DNA from: Alphaproteobacteria bacterium
GTDB lineage: Bacteria > Pseudomonadota > Alphaproteobacteria > Rhizobiales > Xanthobacteraceae
NCBI GenBank assembly: GCA_037200445.1
Contig: JBBCGH010000001.1
Location: 5,344,001-5,408,000, forward strand
Direction: 5' to 3'
Length of the DNA: 64,000 nt
Translations under genes and position numbers: made by a program
Notes under the pieces: generated by a model
The model's input: the letters and a program-made list of their open reading frames with translations, nothing else
Database searches by the model: none
What the model was told of the DNA's origin: nothing
Shown: piece by piece, positions 26,494-34,834 of the stretch
Layout of the letters: every line of letters begins with the position of its first letter
Position numbering within the stretch: the stretch's first letter is position 1

Positions 26494-26519
26494 AAGGCCC
26501 GGTCTTGCGACCGGGCCTT
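26494..26519. terminator. Bidirectional terminator
   Basis: An 11-bp stem AAGGCCCGGTC/GACCGGGCCTT with loop TTGC, flanked by CAAA and by CGCAATTC. It separates the convergent TPR-methyltransferase and carD genes and could serve both. Confidence 0.8.
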
Positions 26520-26544
26520 CGCAATTCTCGTCTGGAGCGTGGGC

Positions 26545-27192
26545 TTACGCCGCCTCGTCCGCGACCTCTTCCTCGGCCGCCTCGTCGGCAGGCTTCGGAC
26601 CGCGGCGCGGGCCCTTGGCGAGCGCCGCCTCGATCTCCTTGATCGCCTCGGTCTCGGTGCAGCGCTGCACCGCCGAGATCTCGCGCGAGAGACGGTCGAG
26701 CGCGGCTTCATAAAGCTGACGCTCCGAATAGCTCTGCTCCGGCTGCGTGTCGGAGCGGAACAGGTCGCGCACGACCTCCGCGATCGCGACGATGTCGCCC
26801 GAGTTGATCTTGGCTTCGTATTCCTGGGCGCGGCGCGACCACATGGTGCGCTTGATGCGGGCGCGGCCCTTCAGCGTCTCGAGCGCGCGCTTGACCAGCC
26901 CGCCCTCGGCGAGCTTGCGCATCCCGACGGTCGCGATCTTGCTGACCGGCACGCGCAGCGTCATCTTGTCCTTCAGGAAGGAGATCACGAACAGCTCGAG
27001 CTTGTAACCGGCTACCTCCTGCTCCTCGATCGAGAGGATCTGGCCGACGCCGTGAGCCGGGTACACGATGTACTCGTTGATCTTGAACCCATGGCGCTGC
27101 GTCGCCTTGGCGACGGGACGCTCCACCACCGCCATCACGGGGCGCTCAGTGCGCGGGGCGGCGGGACGGGCGGCAGTCTTCTTGGAAGTCAT
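26545..27192 (-). CDS. carD: CarD-family transcription regulator
   Basis: 215 residues from ATG 27192, which has AAGGAG 11 bases upstream. A CarD/TRCF-type RNA-polymerase-interacting domain (EYIVYPAHGVGQILSIEEQE) is followed by the helical DNA-binding part (MWSRRAQEYEAKINSGDIV, SERQLYEAALDRLSREI). CarD binds the RNA polymerase beta subunit and stabilises open promoter complexes, especially at rRNA promoters; in Hyphomicrobiales it is essential or nearly so. The frame is open in-frame to GTG 27339, adding a Lys/Arg/Ser-rich 49-residue stretch that could be an N-terminal extension. It belongs to the carD-fdxA-S4-helicase neighbourhood. Confidence 0.92.
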   Translation of the reverse strand: MTSKKTAARPAAPRTERPVMAVVERPVAKATQRHGFKINEYIVYPAHGVGQILSIEEQEVAGYKLELFVISFLKDKMTLRVPVSKIATVGMRKLAEGGLVKRALETLKGRARIKRTMWSRRAQEYEAKINSGDIVAIAEVVRDLFRSDTQPEQSYSERQLYEAALDRLSREISAVQRCTETEAIKEIEAALAKGPRRGPKPADEAAEEEVADEAA

Positions 27193-27446
27193 ACTTCGGG
27201 ATGCTCCTTGTCGGTTCGGCTTACGAACCGGCTTGTGTTTGGCGCCGCGGGCGGCACTGCGAGACGAAGCGGTCCCCCGGCGGCTGCCGGCGGAGGCTTT
27301 TTTGGTGGTGCTCTTCTTCAAACGCGATTTCTCAGCCACAGCTTTCGCGTGGAACTCACGCTCCCTGACCCCGTTTCCCGATTAAGTTCCCGAAAAAATA
27401 AGCTCCCCACGGGGAGCGGCTTCGGGTTTTGGCTCATTGTGTCGTT

Positions 27447-27474
27447 AATATATCACATTTCCCGCGAAAATCAA
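27447..27474 (-). promoter_or_regulatory. Predicted sigma70-type promoter of carD
   Basis: On the minus strand, TTGATT (27469-27474) and TATATT (27447-27452) are separated by 16 bases, in an AT-rich patch in otherwise GC-rich sequence. It would give a leader of about 250 nt before ATG 27192, or about 100 nt before GTG 27339. Confidence 0.55.
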
Positions 27475-27497
27475 TGCCTTGGAGCAATGCAAACGGG

Positions 27498-27526
27498 CAA
27501 AACCGCCCTGTTTGGGCGGCATTTTT
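27498..27526. terminator. Terminator after fdxA
   Basis: A stem CCGCCC/GGGCGG with loop TGTTT lies between CAAAA and CATTTTT, so it can end transcription in both directions. On the minus strand it follows fdxA and precedes the carD promoter. Confidence 0.75.
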
Positions 27527-27559
27527 GCTGAAAACGTTAACGTGGGGAACTTCTGGTTG

Positions 27560-27895
27560 CTAGTCGCCTTCGCCCGGCTCAGGGTCGAAATATTGCAGCT
27601 TGCCGGGCTTGCCCTCCCACTCCTTGTGATCGGGGGGGGGCTCGCGCTTCACCGTGATGTTTGGCCAAGTCTTTGAATATTCGGCGTTGAGCTTCAGGAA
27701 CTCCTCGAGGCCCGGCTCGGTGTCCGGCTTGATCGCCTCGACCGGGCACTCCGGTTCGCACACGCCGCAATCGATGCATTCGTCCGGATGGATGACGAGC
27801 ATGTTCTTGCCCTCGTAGAAGCAGTCCACGGGGCACACGGACACGCAGTCCATCAGCTTGCACTTAATGCAGCTGTCGTTGACGATGTAGGTCAT
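27560..27895 (-). CDS. fdxA: Ferredoxin family protein FdxA (7Fe-8S type)
   Basis: 111 residues. The N-terminus carries [17 protein letters not shown], the cysteine pattern of a [3Fe-4S]/[4Fe-4S] cluster pair, and the second motif [16 protein letters not shown] completes it. The acidic C-terminal extension ([21 protein letters not shown]) is typical of the alphaproteobacterial FdxA. It is a small cytoplasmic electron carrier whose partner is not established. It lies downstream of the S4 gene on the same strand with a gap of about 65 bases, in the conserved carD neighbourhood. Confidence 0.95.
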   Translation of the reverse strand: MTYIVNDSCIKCKLMDCVSVCPVDCFYEGKNMLVIHPDECIDCGVCEPECPVEAIKPDTEPGLEEFLKLNAEYSKTWPNITVKREPPPDHKEWEGKPGKLQYFDPEPGEGD

Positions 27896-27959
27896 TCGAA
27901 CTCCGGCCGAAAAGCGAGGGTTTGCTAGCGCAACGGCCTAGGTCACGCAAGGCTGCCCG

Positions 27960-28328
27960 CTAGTCGTGTCCCAGCAGACGATCGATCGCGCGGCGCTCCT
28001 GCTTGGTCGGGCGTCCGCTCCCGGGGTCGCGCTCCGCAACGGCGGGCTCCGCGGCCGCCGGTCTCGGCGGGCTCAGGTCTTCGCACAGAAGGCGCGCCGC
28101 GTCCGCGTCGCCGCGACGCTCGGCAAAGCCGGTGACCTTGAGCACGCGCACGGCGCGATCGAGCGCGGTCGTCACCACGTCGCCTGAGCGCACCGGCTGG
28201 CTCGCCGCAACGACGCGCGCGCCATTGAGCCGCACGCTGCCGCCATTCACCAGCGCGGTCGCGGCGGTGCGCGTGCGCACCACGCGCGCGTGCCACAGCC
28301 ACTTGTCGATGCGCTGGCGGTCGGTCAC
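27960..28328 (-). CDS. S4-domain RNA-binding protein, HslR (Hsp15)-like
   Basis: 122 residues. The S4 fold is at the N-terminus: QRIDKWLWHARVVRTRTAA, then VNGGSVRLNGARV and SGDVV, matching heat-shock protein 15 (HslR), which rescues 50S subunits carrying nascent chains in E. coli. The C-terminal tail is polar and Pro-rich. In this group the gene normally sits between the helicase and fdxA; here a palindromic repeat separates it from the helicase end. Confidence 0.85.
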   Translation of the reverse strand: MTDRQRIDKWLWHARVVRTRTAATALVNGGSVRLNGARVVAASQPVRSGDVVTTALDRAVRVLKVTGFAERRGDADAARLLCEDLSPPRPAAAEPAVAERDPGSGRPTKQERRAIDRLLGHD

Positions 28329-28338
28329 TTTTTCAAAC

Positions 28339-28407
28339 GCATGATCTAATCCGAAAACCGCTTCACATCCCGGATCAAGTCCGGGACAGGCTTTTTCGGG
28401 ATCATGC
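28339..28407. repeat. GATC/CCGAAAA palindromic repeat, copy 3 (long form)
   Basis: Arms GCATGATC and GATCATGC; inside, CCGAAAACC and TTTTTCGG flank an inner hairpin CCCGGATCAAGTCCGGG. It lies in the intergenic space between the helicase stop and the S4 gene start. Same long form at 35983 and 58639. Confidence 0.85.
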
Positions 28408-28409
28408 TT

Positions 28410-31400
28410 TTATCTTTCCTTGCTCGCCTCGAGCTGCGCCTTCAGCGCGGCCAGCTTGGCGAACGGCGAGTTCGGATCCGCCTGCCCGCGGCGCTCCTTC
28501 GGGTCGAGCCACTCGCGGGCCTCGCCGCGATCGCGATCCTTGAAATCGCGCCGGCCGCCCTCGCGGCGTGGCGGTCGATCGCCCCGATCGCGATCCGGGC
28601 GTTCGCCGCCCCGACGCTCGCGCGACGGCGGACGTCCTTCGCGCTGTTCGGGCTTGTCACCGCGCTCGCCACGATCGGTGCGCGGACCTCTGCCGTGATG
28701 TGGGCGATCGTCGCGCCGTTCCGGCCTTGCGTGGCCTTCGGCCGGCGCAGCGGCCGCCTCGGCCGGGACTGCTGCCTGCGCGCCCTCGGCCGCAACAGCC
28801 GGCTGCTGCACACCAGGCCGCGGTCGCGGCGGGCGGCGCTCGCGCCGCTCGCCTGGCTGACCCTCGCGACCCGCACCTTCCCGGCGCGGCGGGCGCGCCC
28901 GGCGCTCTTCGGGCGGACGGCCCGGGCGCCATACCTCGATCATCTCGGGTTCGGCGGGCTTCTCCTCGGCCTTCGCTTCAGCGGTCTGCTCGGCAGGCGG
29001 GGCGGCCTCTGATGCTGCCTCCGGCGCGACTGCGGCCTCGGCCGGCGTTACAGGCGCAGTTTCGATTGGGGCATTCGGCTCGGCCGGTGCAGCAGCAGCC
29101 TCAGGCGCGGCTTCTGCGACTGCCGCAACCGCGGCCTCGACCGGCGTCTCGGTCGGGGTGGATTCTGCAGCGGGCTCAGCCAATAGCGTCTCGGCAGCAG
29201 CTTCCGTTGTCGCAGCCGGTGCCGCCTCAGCCGCAGGCGCCACCTCGACAGGCTTCGGCCGCTTGTCCATGCGATAGCCGAGCGAGCGCAGCACCGAGGC
29301 GAAGTCCTCACCCGAAGTTCCGGTGAGCGAGGTCATGTTCACCGTCACGGTGAAACCTCCGCCCTCGACCGCACCGGGCGGCCTTTGCTGCGGCGAGCCC
29401 GGTCGCCAGGAAAGCGCCGGGCGAATGAGATCGGCGAGCCGCTCGAGGATATCGACGCGCACCGCGCGCTCGCCGCACACGCGGTAGCCGACCACGCGAT
29501 AGAGCGCCTTCGGCACATCCTTGTCGGCCGGGAACGACGTGCGCCCGGAGGCCGCAAGATGCGGCACGTCGTCGAGCCCTTTGGTGTCCGGCGTTTCTTC
29601 CTTCAGCGCCCAGAGTTGCACCGCAAGCGCACGCGCGGCGGGCTTCAGCAGATTCGGGAGATAGAGGTGATACGCACCGAAGCGCACGCCGTATTTGCGC
29701 AACGCGGCGCGCGCCTCCTGATCGAGGCCCTTGACCTCCTCGGCAACGCGTTGCCGCTCCAGCACGCCCAACGCTTCGGTGAGCTGGAACGCGACACCGC
29801 GCGCGATCCCGGTAATGTCCTCGGCGGAGCCGAGCGCCAGCAGCGGCCCGAGCAGCTTCTCGATGTGTGCCTTGATCCACAGATCGAGCCGCGCCTGCAC
29901 GGCATCCCGCGAGGCGCCGGTCAAATGCTCGTCGGAGAGAATGCGCGCGCGCGGGCGCAGCACATCGTCACCCGCCGTGAGCTTGCCGACCGGCTCGCCG
30001 AGCCAGCGGATGCTGCCATCGGCGGCGAGCACGAACTGCTCGTCGCCCGCATGGGACAGCTTTGCGGCGCGCGCATCGATTTCGCCGGCGAGCGCCTTCT
30101 GGGCGGCGGCGCGCAGCGCCTTGCCTTCCGGACCCGCGGAGGCCGAGTCGGCCGCGAACTGGAAGCCGGCGAGCCGCCCGATCGGGTGCCCCTCGACGAC
30201 CACTTCGCCGGATTTGGTAATTTCGGTTTCGAGCATCGTGTTCTCGCGCAGCCGCCGCATCAACACGCTGGTGCGGCGGTCGACGAAGCGCTCGGCGAGT
30301 CGCTCGTGCAGCGCGTCGGACAAGCGATCCTCGACGCCGCGCGTGATGCCTTGCCAGTGTTCGGGATCGGCGAGCCAATCCGGGCGGTTTGCCGCAAAGG
30401 TCCAGGTCCTGATGTGGGCGATCCGGTTCGCGAGCGTATCGATATCGCCATCGGTGCGGTCCGCCTGCGCAACCTGCGCGGAGAACCAATCCGGTGGGAT
30501 TGTACCCTCCCGCATCAGGAATCCATAGAGGGTCACCGCCATCTCGGCATGGGCGGCAGGCGATATCTTACGGTAATCCGGGACCTGACAAACTTCCCAC
30601 AATCGCTCGACCGCAGCACGCGATGAGGCCATCTGACGCACCTCGTCGTCGCGCGAAACATGCTCCAGCACTTGAATATCTTCGGCGATCGGTGCGCGCG
30701 TCAGGCCTTGTTCGGTTGGCGTCTGCGCGAGCGAGGCCGCAAGCGCGCCGAGCGATGCGAAGTCGAGCGCACTGTTGCGCCATTGCAGCACCTTCACGGA
30801 ATCGAAGGCGTGGCCTTCGAGTGCTTGCGCCAGCTCAGCCTCGAACGGCGGGCAGCGCCCTGTCGTTCCAAAAGTACCATCGCGCATCGCGCGCCCGGCA
30901 CGCCCCGCGATCTGGCCGAGTTCGGCGGGATTGAGCTTGCGGAACTGGTAGCCGTCGAACTTGCGATCCGACGCGAATGCCACGTGATCGACGTCAAGGT
31001 TCAAGCCCATGCCGATCGCATCGGTTGCGACCAGATGGTCGACGTCGCCCGACTGATAGAGCGCGACCTGTGCGTTGCGGGTGCGCGGCGAGAGTGAGCC
31101 GAGCACCACCGCAGCACCACCGCGCTGGCGGCGGATCAATTCGGCGATCGCATACACTTCGTCGGCCGAGAACGTCACAATCGCGGAGCGGCGTGGCAGG
31201 CGCGTCAGCTTCTTCTCACCCGCGAAGTTGAGCGTCGAAAGGCGCGGGCGCGACAGGATGTTCGCGCCGGGCAGAAGCTTCTCCACCATGTTGCGCATGG
31301 TGGCGGCGCCAAGCACCAGCGTCTCGTCGCGGCCGCGCCGGTTGAGCATGCGGTCGGTGAAGACGTGACCGCGTTCGAGATCGGCGCCGAGCTGAATCTC

Positions 31401-31721
31401 GTCGATCGCCACGAACGACACATCGAGGTCGCGCGGCATCGCTTCGAGCGTCGAGACCCAGTAGCGTGGATTGGCGGGCTTGATCTTCTCTTCGCCGGTG
31501 ATGAGCGCGACCTGCTCGGACCCGACGCGCTCGACGCACTTGTTGTAGACCTCGCGCGCCAGCAACCGCAGCGGCAGGCCGATCGCGCCGCTCGAATGCG
31601 CCAGCATCCGCTCGATCGCAAGAAAGGTCTTGCCGGTATTGGTCGGCCCGAGGACCGCGGTCACGCCGGCGCCGCGCGCGCGCGGGTCGCGGGCGGAGTG
31701 GGACGATAGGGAAATCGGCAT
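28410..31721 (-). CDS. SUV3-like DExH RNA helicase with long disordered tail
   Basis: About 1103 residues from the Met of MPISLSSHSA (an in-frame Met nine codons earlier also exists). Walker A is GPTNTGKT (about residue 25) and motif II is AIDEIQLGADLERGH; motifs V-VI read ATDAIGMGLNLDVDH and QIAGRAGRAMRDG. DEIQ and these motifs are those of the SUV3 family, mitochondrial RNA helicases that act in RNA decay; alphaproteobacterial members are probably their bacterial relatives. Residues from about 830 are low-complexity: first Ala/Glu/Pro-rich, then Arg/Gly/Asp/Glu-rich with many RRxx and RDRG repeats, likely an RNA-binding tail. It is the first gene of the helicase-S4-fdxA group. Confidence 0.9.
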   Translation of the reverse strand: MPISLSSHSARDPRARGAGVTAVLGPTNTGKTFLAIERMLAHSSGAIGLPLRLLAREVYNKCVERVGSEQVALITGEEKIKPANPRYWVSTLEAMPRDLDVSFVAIDEIQLGADLERGHVFTDRMLNRRGRDETLVLGAATMRNMVEKLLPGANILSRPRLSTLNFAGEKKLTRLPRRSAIVTFSADEVYAIAELIRRQRGGAAVVLGSLSPRTRNAQVALYQSGDVDHLVATDAIGMGLNLDVDHVAFASDRKFDGYQFRKLNPAELGQIAGRAGRAMRDGTFGTTGRCPPFEAELAQALEGHAFDSVKVLQWRNSALDFASLGALAASLAQTPTEQGLTRAPIAEDIQVLEHVSRDDEVRQMASSRAAVERLWEVCQVPDYRKISPAAHAEMAVTLYGFLMREGTIPPDWFSAQVAQADRTDGDIDTLANRIAHIRTWTFAANRPDWLADPEHWQGITRGVEDRLSDALHERLAERFVDRRTSVLMRRLRENTMLETEITKSGEVVVEGHPIGRLAGFQFAADSASAGPEGKALRAAAQKALAGEIDARAAKLSHAGDEQFVLAADGSIRWLGEPVGKLTAGDDVLRPRARILSDEHLTGASRDAVQARLDLWIKAHIEKLLGPLLALGSAEDITGIARGVAFQLTEALGVLERQRVAEEVKGLDQEARAALRKYGVRFGAYHLYLPNLLKPAARALAVQLWALKEETPDTKGLDDVPHLAASGRTSFPADKDVPKALYRVVGYRVCGERAVRVDILERLADLIRPALSWRPGSPQQRPPGAVEGGGFTVTVNMTSLTGTSGEDFASVLRSLGYRMDKRPKPVEVAPAAEAAPAATTEAAAETLLAEPAAESTPTETPVEAAVAAVAEAAPEAAAAPAEPNAPIETAPVTPAEAAVAPEAASEAAPPAEQTAEAKAEEKPAEPEMIEVWRPGRPPEERRARPPRREGAGREGQPGERRERRPPRPRPGVQQPAVAAEGAQAAVPAEAAAAPAEGHARPERRDDRPHHGRGPRTDRGERGDKPEQREGRPPSRERRGGERPDRDRGDRPPRREGGRRDFKDRDRGEAREWLDPKERRGQADPNSPFAKLAALKAQLEASKER

Positions 31722-31891
31722 CAAGATTCCGGAAGAAAGTTTCGACAATCAGATGATGACGCGAACGATCGTTTTGAAGTGTGGGAGAGTCCTCCGGCGA
31801 TCGGACTTTGCTTGGCACAGGGGAGTGGCGAGCGCAATCGGGCCGCGGAACCGGCCATCCCGACCGTGCCATAACCGGCGGATCTAGACTT

Positions 31892-32341
31892 TCATGCCAG
31901 AAACCGATCCGAGAACTTTGGGTCGGGCCGGTAGCAAGCCTCGCGCTTGCCGAACCAGTTGAGCCGATTGCGTGCGGCGGTTTTGTACATCCGGTCCCGC
32001 CACGCCATCGGCAACACGCGAAATATCGCCGCGATCGACCACGGAAGTCCGAGGCCTTCCGCCATGCGGATTGACCCTTCGGACTTGAACCATGCGACGC
32101 CGTCCGCAATCAGGATGTTTGTCTCGTAGTCCTGCGGGTCGAGGCCGTAGTGCACATACAGCGCCTGCCCGAGCGGCGACTGCGCCGGCAGCAGACGATA
32201 GCGCCCCTCACGGTCATGGCGCAGAACGAAGGCCGCCCAGCCTGAGCAGAGCGCGCAGTAGCCATCGAAGACGATAATCGGTTTGTCGTCCGCGAAGAGC
32301 GGGACGGCAGGGTCCTGACGGTAGCTGTAGGGCGGCCGCAT
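31892..32341 (-). CDS. DCC-family (DUF393) thiol-disulfide oxidoreductase-like protein
   Basis: 149 residues from ATG 32341 (TTG 32392 is an alternative, adding 17 residues). The DCC motif reads FDGYCALCSGW, a DxxCxxC redox-like motif at the start of a thioredoxin-like fold, followed by FVLRHDREGRYRLLPAQS and later RLNWFGKREACYRPDP, characteristic of the family. Members are thought to act in thiol chemistry but substrates are not known. It is isolated: about 170 bases from the helicase start and 480 from the next gene. Confidence 0.82.
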   Translation of the reverse strand: MRPPYSYRQDPAVPLFADDKPIIVFDGYCALCSGWAAFVLRHDREGRYRLLPAQSPLGQALYVHYGLDPQDYETNILIADGVAWFKSEGSIRMAEGLGLPWSIAAIFRVLPMAWRDRMYKTAARNRLNWFGKREACYRPDPKFSDRFLA

Positions 32342-32392
32342 GAGATGCGTGATCGGCCGCGGCGTCCCAAAATGCAACGGCTCGACTGCCAA

Positions 32393-32825
32393 ATTTTCGC
32401 TTGCCGTTTACAGTGCGAACGCCGCCGGAACGAAGCACGTCCGAATCGCTGACCGCCGATTCGCGAGCGCGGGCCCTAACAGCCGGTTACTTCGTCGCAC
32501 TTCTCGGGTTCTCGTTTCGCAACAGAAGTCCCCGCCGAATCGGCACTTCAATTAAGTTTCGGAACGAGTCTCGAACGAACCGCGCCCGAATCGCTGACTC
32601 GCTGATTCCTTCTCAACCGCTCGGGCCAGGTTCCTACGACACCTACCAGATCGGGTAGCTGGTCTTACCTCGCCACCTCCCGGAGGGCCGCAAAACATTA
32701 ATGCCCGAGGGACTCCGATGGGTCGAAGAGTCAAGAATGAATCTCCGGCTTGTCCCACGAAATCATGTCGCGCCCCGGGCACGCCCGGACCTGTATTCTG
32801 GAGCCGTAAAAGCCGGGAACGCTCC
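32393..32825. other. Gene-poor stretch
   Basis: About 430 bases between the divergent DCC gene and the TctC-like receptor gene. I see no frame with start signals, no terminator and no repeat of the families found elsewhere in the window. It should contain the promoter region of the receptor gene. Confidence 0.5.
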
Positions 32826-33782
32826 ATGCTCCATTTGATCCGCGCGCTTGCCGCCCTCCTCGTCTTCGCGACCGCGGCTGCCGCCGACACCTGGCCGTCG
32901 CGCCAGATCACCATCGTGGTGCCGTTCGCGGCCGGCAGCGGCACGGACTCGATCACCCGCATCGTCGCGCAATATCTCCAGACCGCGCTTGGCCAAAACG
33001 TTGTCGTCGAAAACAAGGTTGGCGCAAGCGGCGTGATTGCGGCGACTTACGTCGCGCGTGCTGCGCCTGACGGATACACCCTGCTGATGGCGACGAATTC
33101 GACGCACTCCGCCAATCCGCACCTCTTCAAGTCGCTGTCCTACGATCCCGTAAAGGATTTCGCGCCAGTCGCGCGCCTCGGCTCTTACGTGTTCATGCTG
33201 GTGGTGAACAAGGACGTGCCGGCAAAGACACTGCCCGAGCTCGTCGCCTACGCGAAGGCCAACCCCGGCAAGCTCACCTTTGCGAGCGGCAACACGACCG
33301 GCATTGTGGCGGGAGAGACGCTCAAGAGCAAAGCCGGGATCGACATCCTGCACGTGCCATACAAAAGCACGCCTCCGGCCATCAACGACGTGCTGGGCGG
33401 GCGCGTCTCGATGATGTTCATCGATCTCGCGCCGGGACTCGAACACGTGCGCGCCGGAAACTTTCGTGCACTGGCGGTGACCACGAAAGAGCGCAGCGCG
33501 CTGCTGCCCGATCTGCCTTCGCTCGCCGAGGCCGGCATCCCGGGCTACGACGTGACGTCGTACGCGGCACTGTTCGCGCCGGCCGGGACGCCAAAGGAGA
33601 TCGTCGACAGGCTCAATGCGGCGGTTCAGAAAATCATCGCCGATCCCGAAGCCCGGCAACGCATCGCGGTCACCGGCTTCGATGCATTCTCGGGTCCGCC
33701 GGAGCAGCTCGCGTCATTCGTGCAGAGCGAGCTTGTGAACTGGGGCAAGCTGATCAAGGACGCCGGGATCGAGCCGCAGTGA
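32826..33782 (+). CDS. Tripartite tricarboxylate transporter receptor (TctC/Bug family)
   Basis: 318 residues from ATG 32826, giving a signal peptide that ends ATAAAADTWP. The Bug-family pattern is complete: WPSRQITIVVPFAAGSGTD near the N-terminus, GASGVIAATYVARAAPDGYTLL, and the loop around YDPVKDFAPVARL. These periplasmic proteins capture carboxylates or other small acids; many are orphans without TctA/TctB partners, as here. No ligand can be named. A repeat remnant follows the stop. Confidence 0.92.
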   Translation: MLHLIRALAALLVFATAAAADTWPSRQITIVVPFAAGSGTDSITRIVAQYLQTALGQNVVVENKVGASGVIAATYVARAAPDGYTLLMATNSTHSANPHLFKSLSYDPVKDFAPVARLGSYVFMLVVNKDVPAKTLPELVAYAKANPGKLTFASGNTTGIVAGETLKSKAGIDILHVPYKSTPPAINDVLGGRVSMMFIDLAPGLEHVRAGNFRALAVTTKERSALLPDLPSLAEAGIPGYDVTSYAALFAPAGTPKEIVDRLNAAVQKIIADPEARQRIAVTGFDAFSGPPEQLASFVQSELVNWGKLIKDAGIEPQ

Positions 33783-33788
33783 TCTGCG

Positions 33789-33916
33789 TCCCGCACGCGG
33801 TGCAGCGCGCTTGCGGTGCACCGCAGATGCGAGACCGCCCGAAACGCTGAGCACTGGGCGATCCCGGGTCTGCGTCGCGCCGTTCGCAAGCGCTCACGCT
33901 GCGCCGCGCCCGGGAT
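33789..33916. repeat. Degenerate copy of the GTCCCGCACGCGG-type palindromic repeat
   Basis: GCGTCCCGCACGCGGTGCAGCGCGCTTGCGGTGCACCGCAGATGCGAGACC opens an element whose right half is eroded (GCGCCCGGGATAC). The left half matches the better preserved copy at 42321-42447. It fills the gap between the TctC gene and the methyltransferase gene. Confidence 0.65.
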
Positions 33917-33921
33917 ACAGC

Positions 33922-34803
33922 TCACTCCCCCGCCTTCTCGCCCGCGCCGATCTCCTTCGTCCCGAGTGCATCGGCGAGCCGCCTCTCAGCGGAGCCGGGG
34001 CGCAGCGGCTTCTGCTGGCTCTCGTGCGGCGCCCAGCCGGAGAGCCAGATGATCTCGAAGGTCGCGCGCACCTTGCCGTCTGGATCGCCGAAGCGCTGCG
34101 CGTAGATCTCCGCCATGCGGTTGAGGGTGGCGCGCTTGAGCGGGGTGCGGCGGCGCTCCGTGAGCGCGTTGGTTGCGCCCATGCGGCGCAGCTCGCCCAT
34201 CAGGATGAACGGCGACGAATATCGCACGGTGAGCCGCTCCACGTCGGTGACCGGCAGCGCGAAGCCCGCACGCTGCAGCAGCGCGCCCATCTCCCGCACG
34301 TCGGCAAACGGCGCCAGGCGGGGCGACACCCCGCCTTCGACCTCCGCCTCCGCAGCGGCAAATGACTGACGCAATTCGGTGAGCGTTTCGCCGCCGAGCA
34401 GAGCGGCGAGGAACAACCCATCGGGCTTGAGCGCACGGCGGATCTGGACGAGCGCGCCAGGCAGATCGTTAACGAATTGCAGCGCCAGCGCCGAGACCAC
34501 GAGATCGAGCGAGCCGTCGCGCAGCGGCAGCGCTTCCTCGTCGGCGACGACATTCCCATCCGGAGACGCCGCCGCCCGGAACAGGCGTCCGATCGATGTA
34601 GTGCCAGCGAGCGCGGTCCGAACCGCATCGGTCGGCGTTCCGAGATCGACCGCGAGAGAAAAATCGCGCAGCACCGCGCCCAGGCGATCCGCAAGATCGG
34701 ATGCGACACGGTCGACGAGGAACGTCTCGAACCCGAGCGCGCGTGCGCGGACCTGCCGCCGGCGCAGCAGCGCGCGATCGAAGACGAGGGGGTTCTGCGC
34801 CAT
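33922..34803 (-). CDS. SAM-dependent methyltransferase-fold protein, NDUFAF5/BioC-like
   Basis: 293 residues from ATG 34803. The N-terminus, NPLVFDRALLRRRQVRARAL, matches NDUFAF5-type proteins (NIFDRxLLRxR), the mitochondrial complex I assembly factors that hydroxylate an arginine of NDUFS7. The class I fold shows motif I as LAVDLGTPTD, in place of the usual LDLGCGxG, and motif IV near LVVSALALQFVNDLP. In alphaproteobacteria such genes are linked to complex I assembly by homology, not by experiment that I can cite. It is divergent from comF, 31 bp apart. Confidence 0.8.
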   Translation of the reverse strand: MAQNPLVFDRALLRRRQVRARALGFETFLVDRVASDLADRLGAVLRDFSLAVDLGTPTDAVRTALAGTTSIGRLFRAAASPDGNVVADEEALPLRDGSLDLVVSALALQFVNDLPGALVQIRRALKPDGLFLAALLGGETLTELRQSFAAAEAEVEGGVSPRLAPFADVREMGALLQRAGFALPVTDVERLTVRYSSPFILMGELRRMGATNALTERRRTPLKRATLNRMAEIYAQRFGDPDGKVRATFEIIWLSGWAPHESQQKPLRPGSAERRLADALGTKEIGAGEKAGE

Positions 34804-34834
34804 GTTGAGCAGGGTCCTGACCATCGCTAACGTA

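Noticed and set aside
28404-29012. Plus-strand frame opposite the helicase tail
   Set aside because: It arises from the low-complexity Arg-rich coding of the minus strand and has no start signal.
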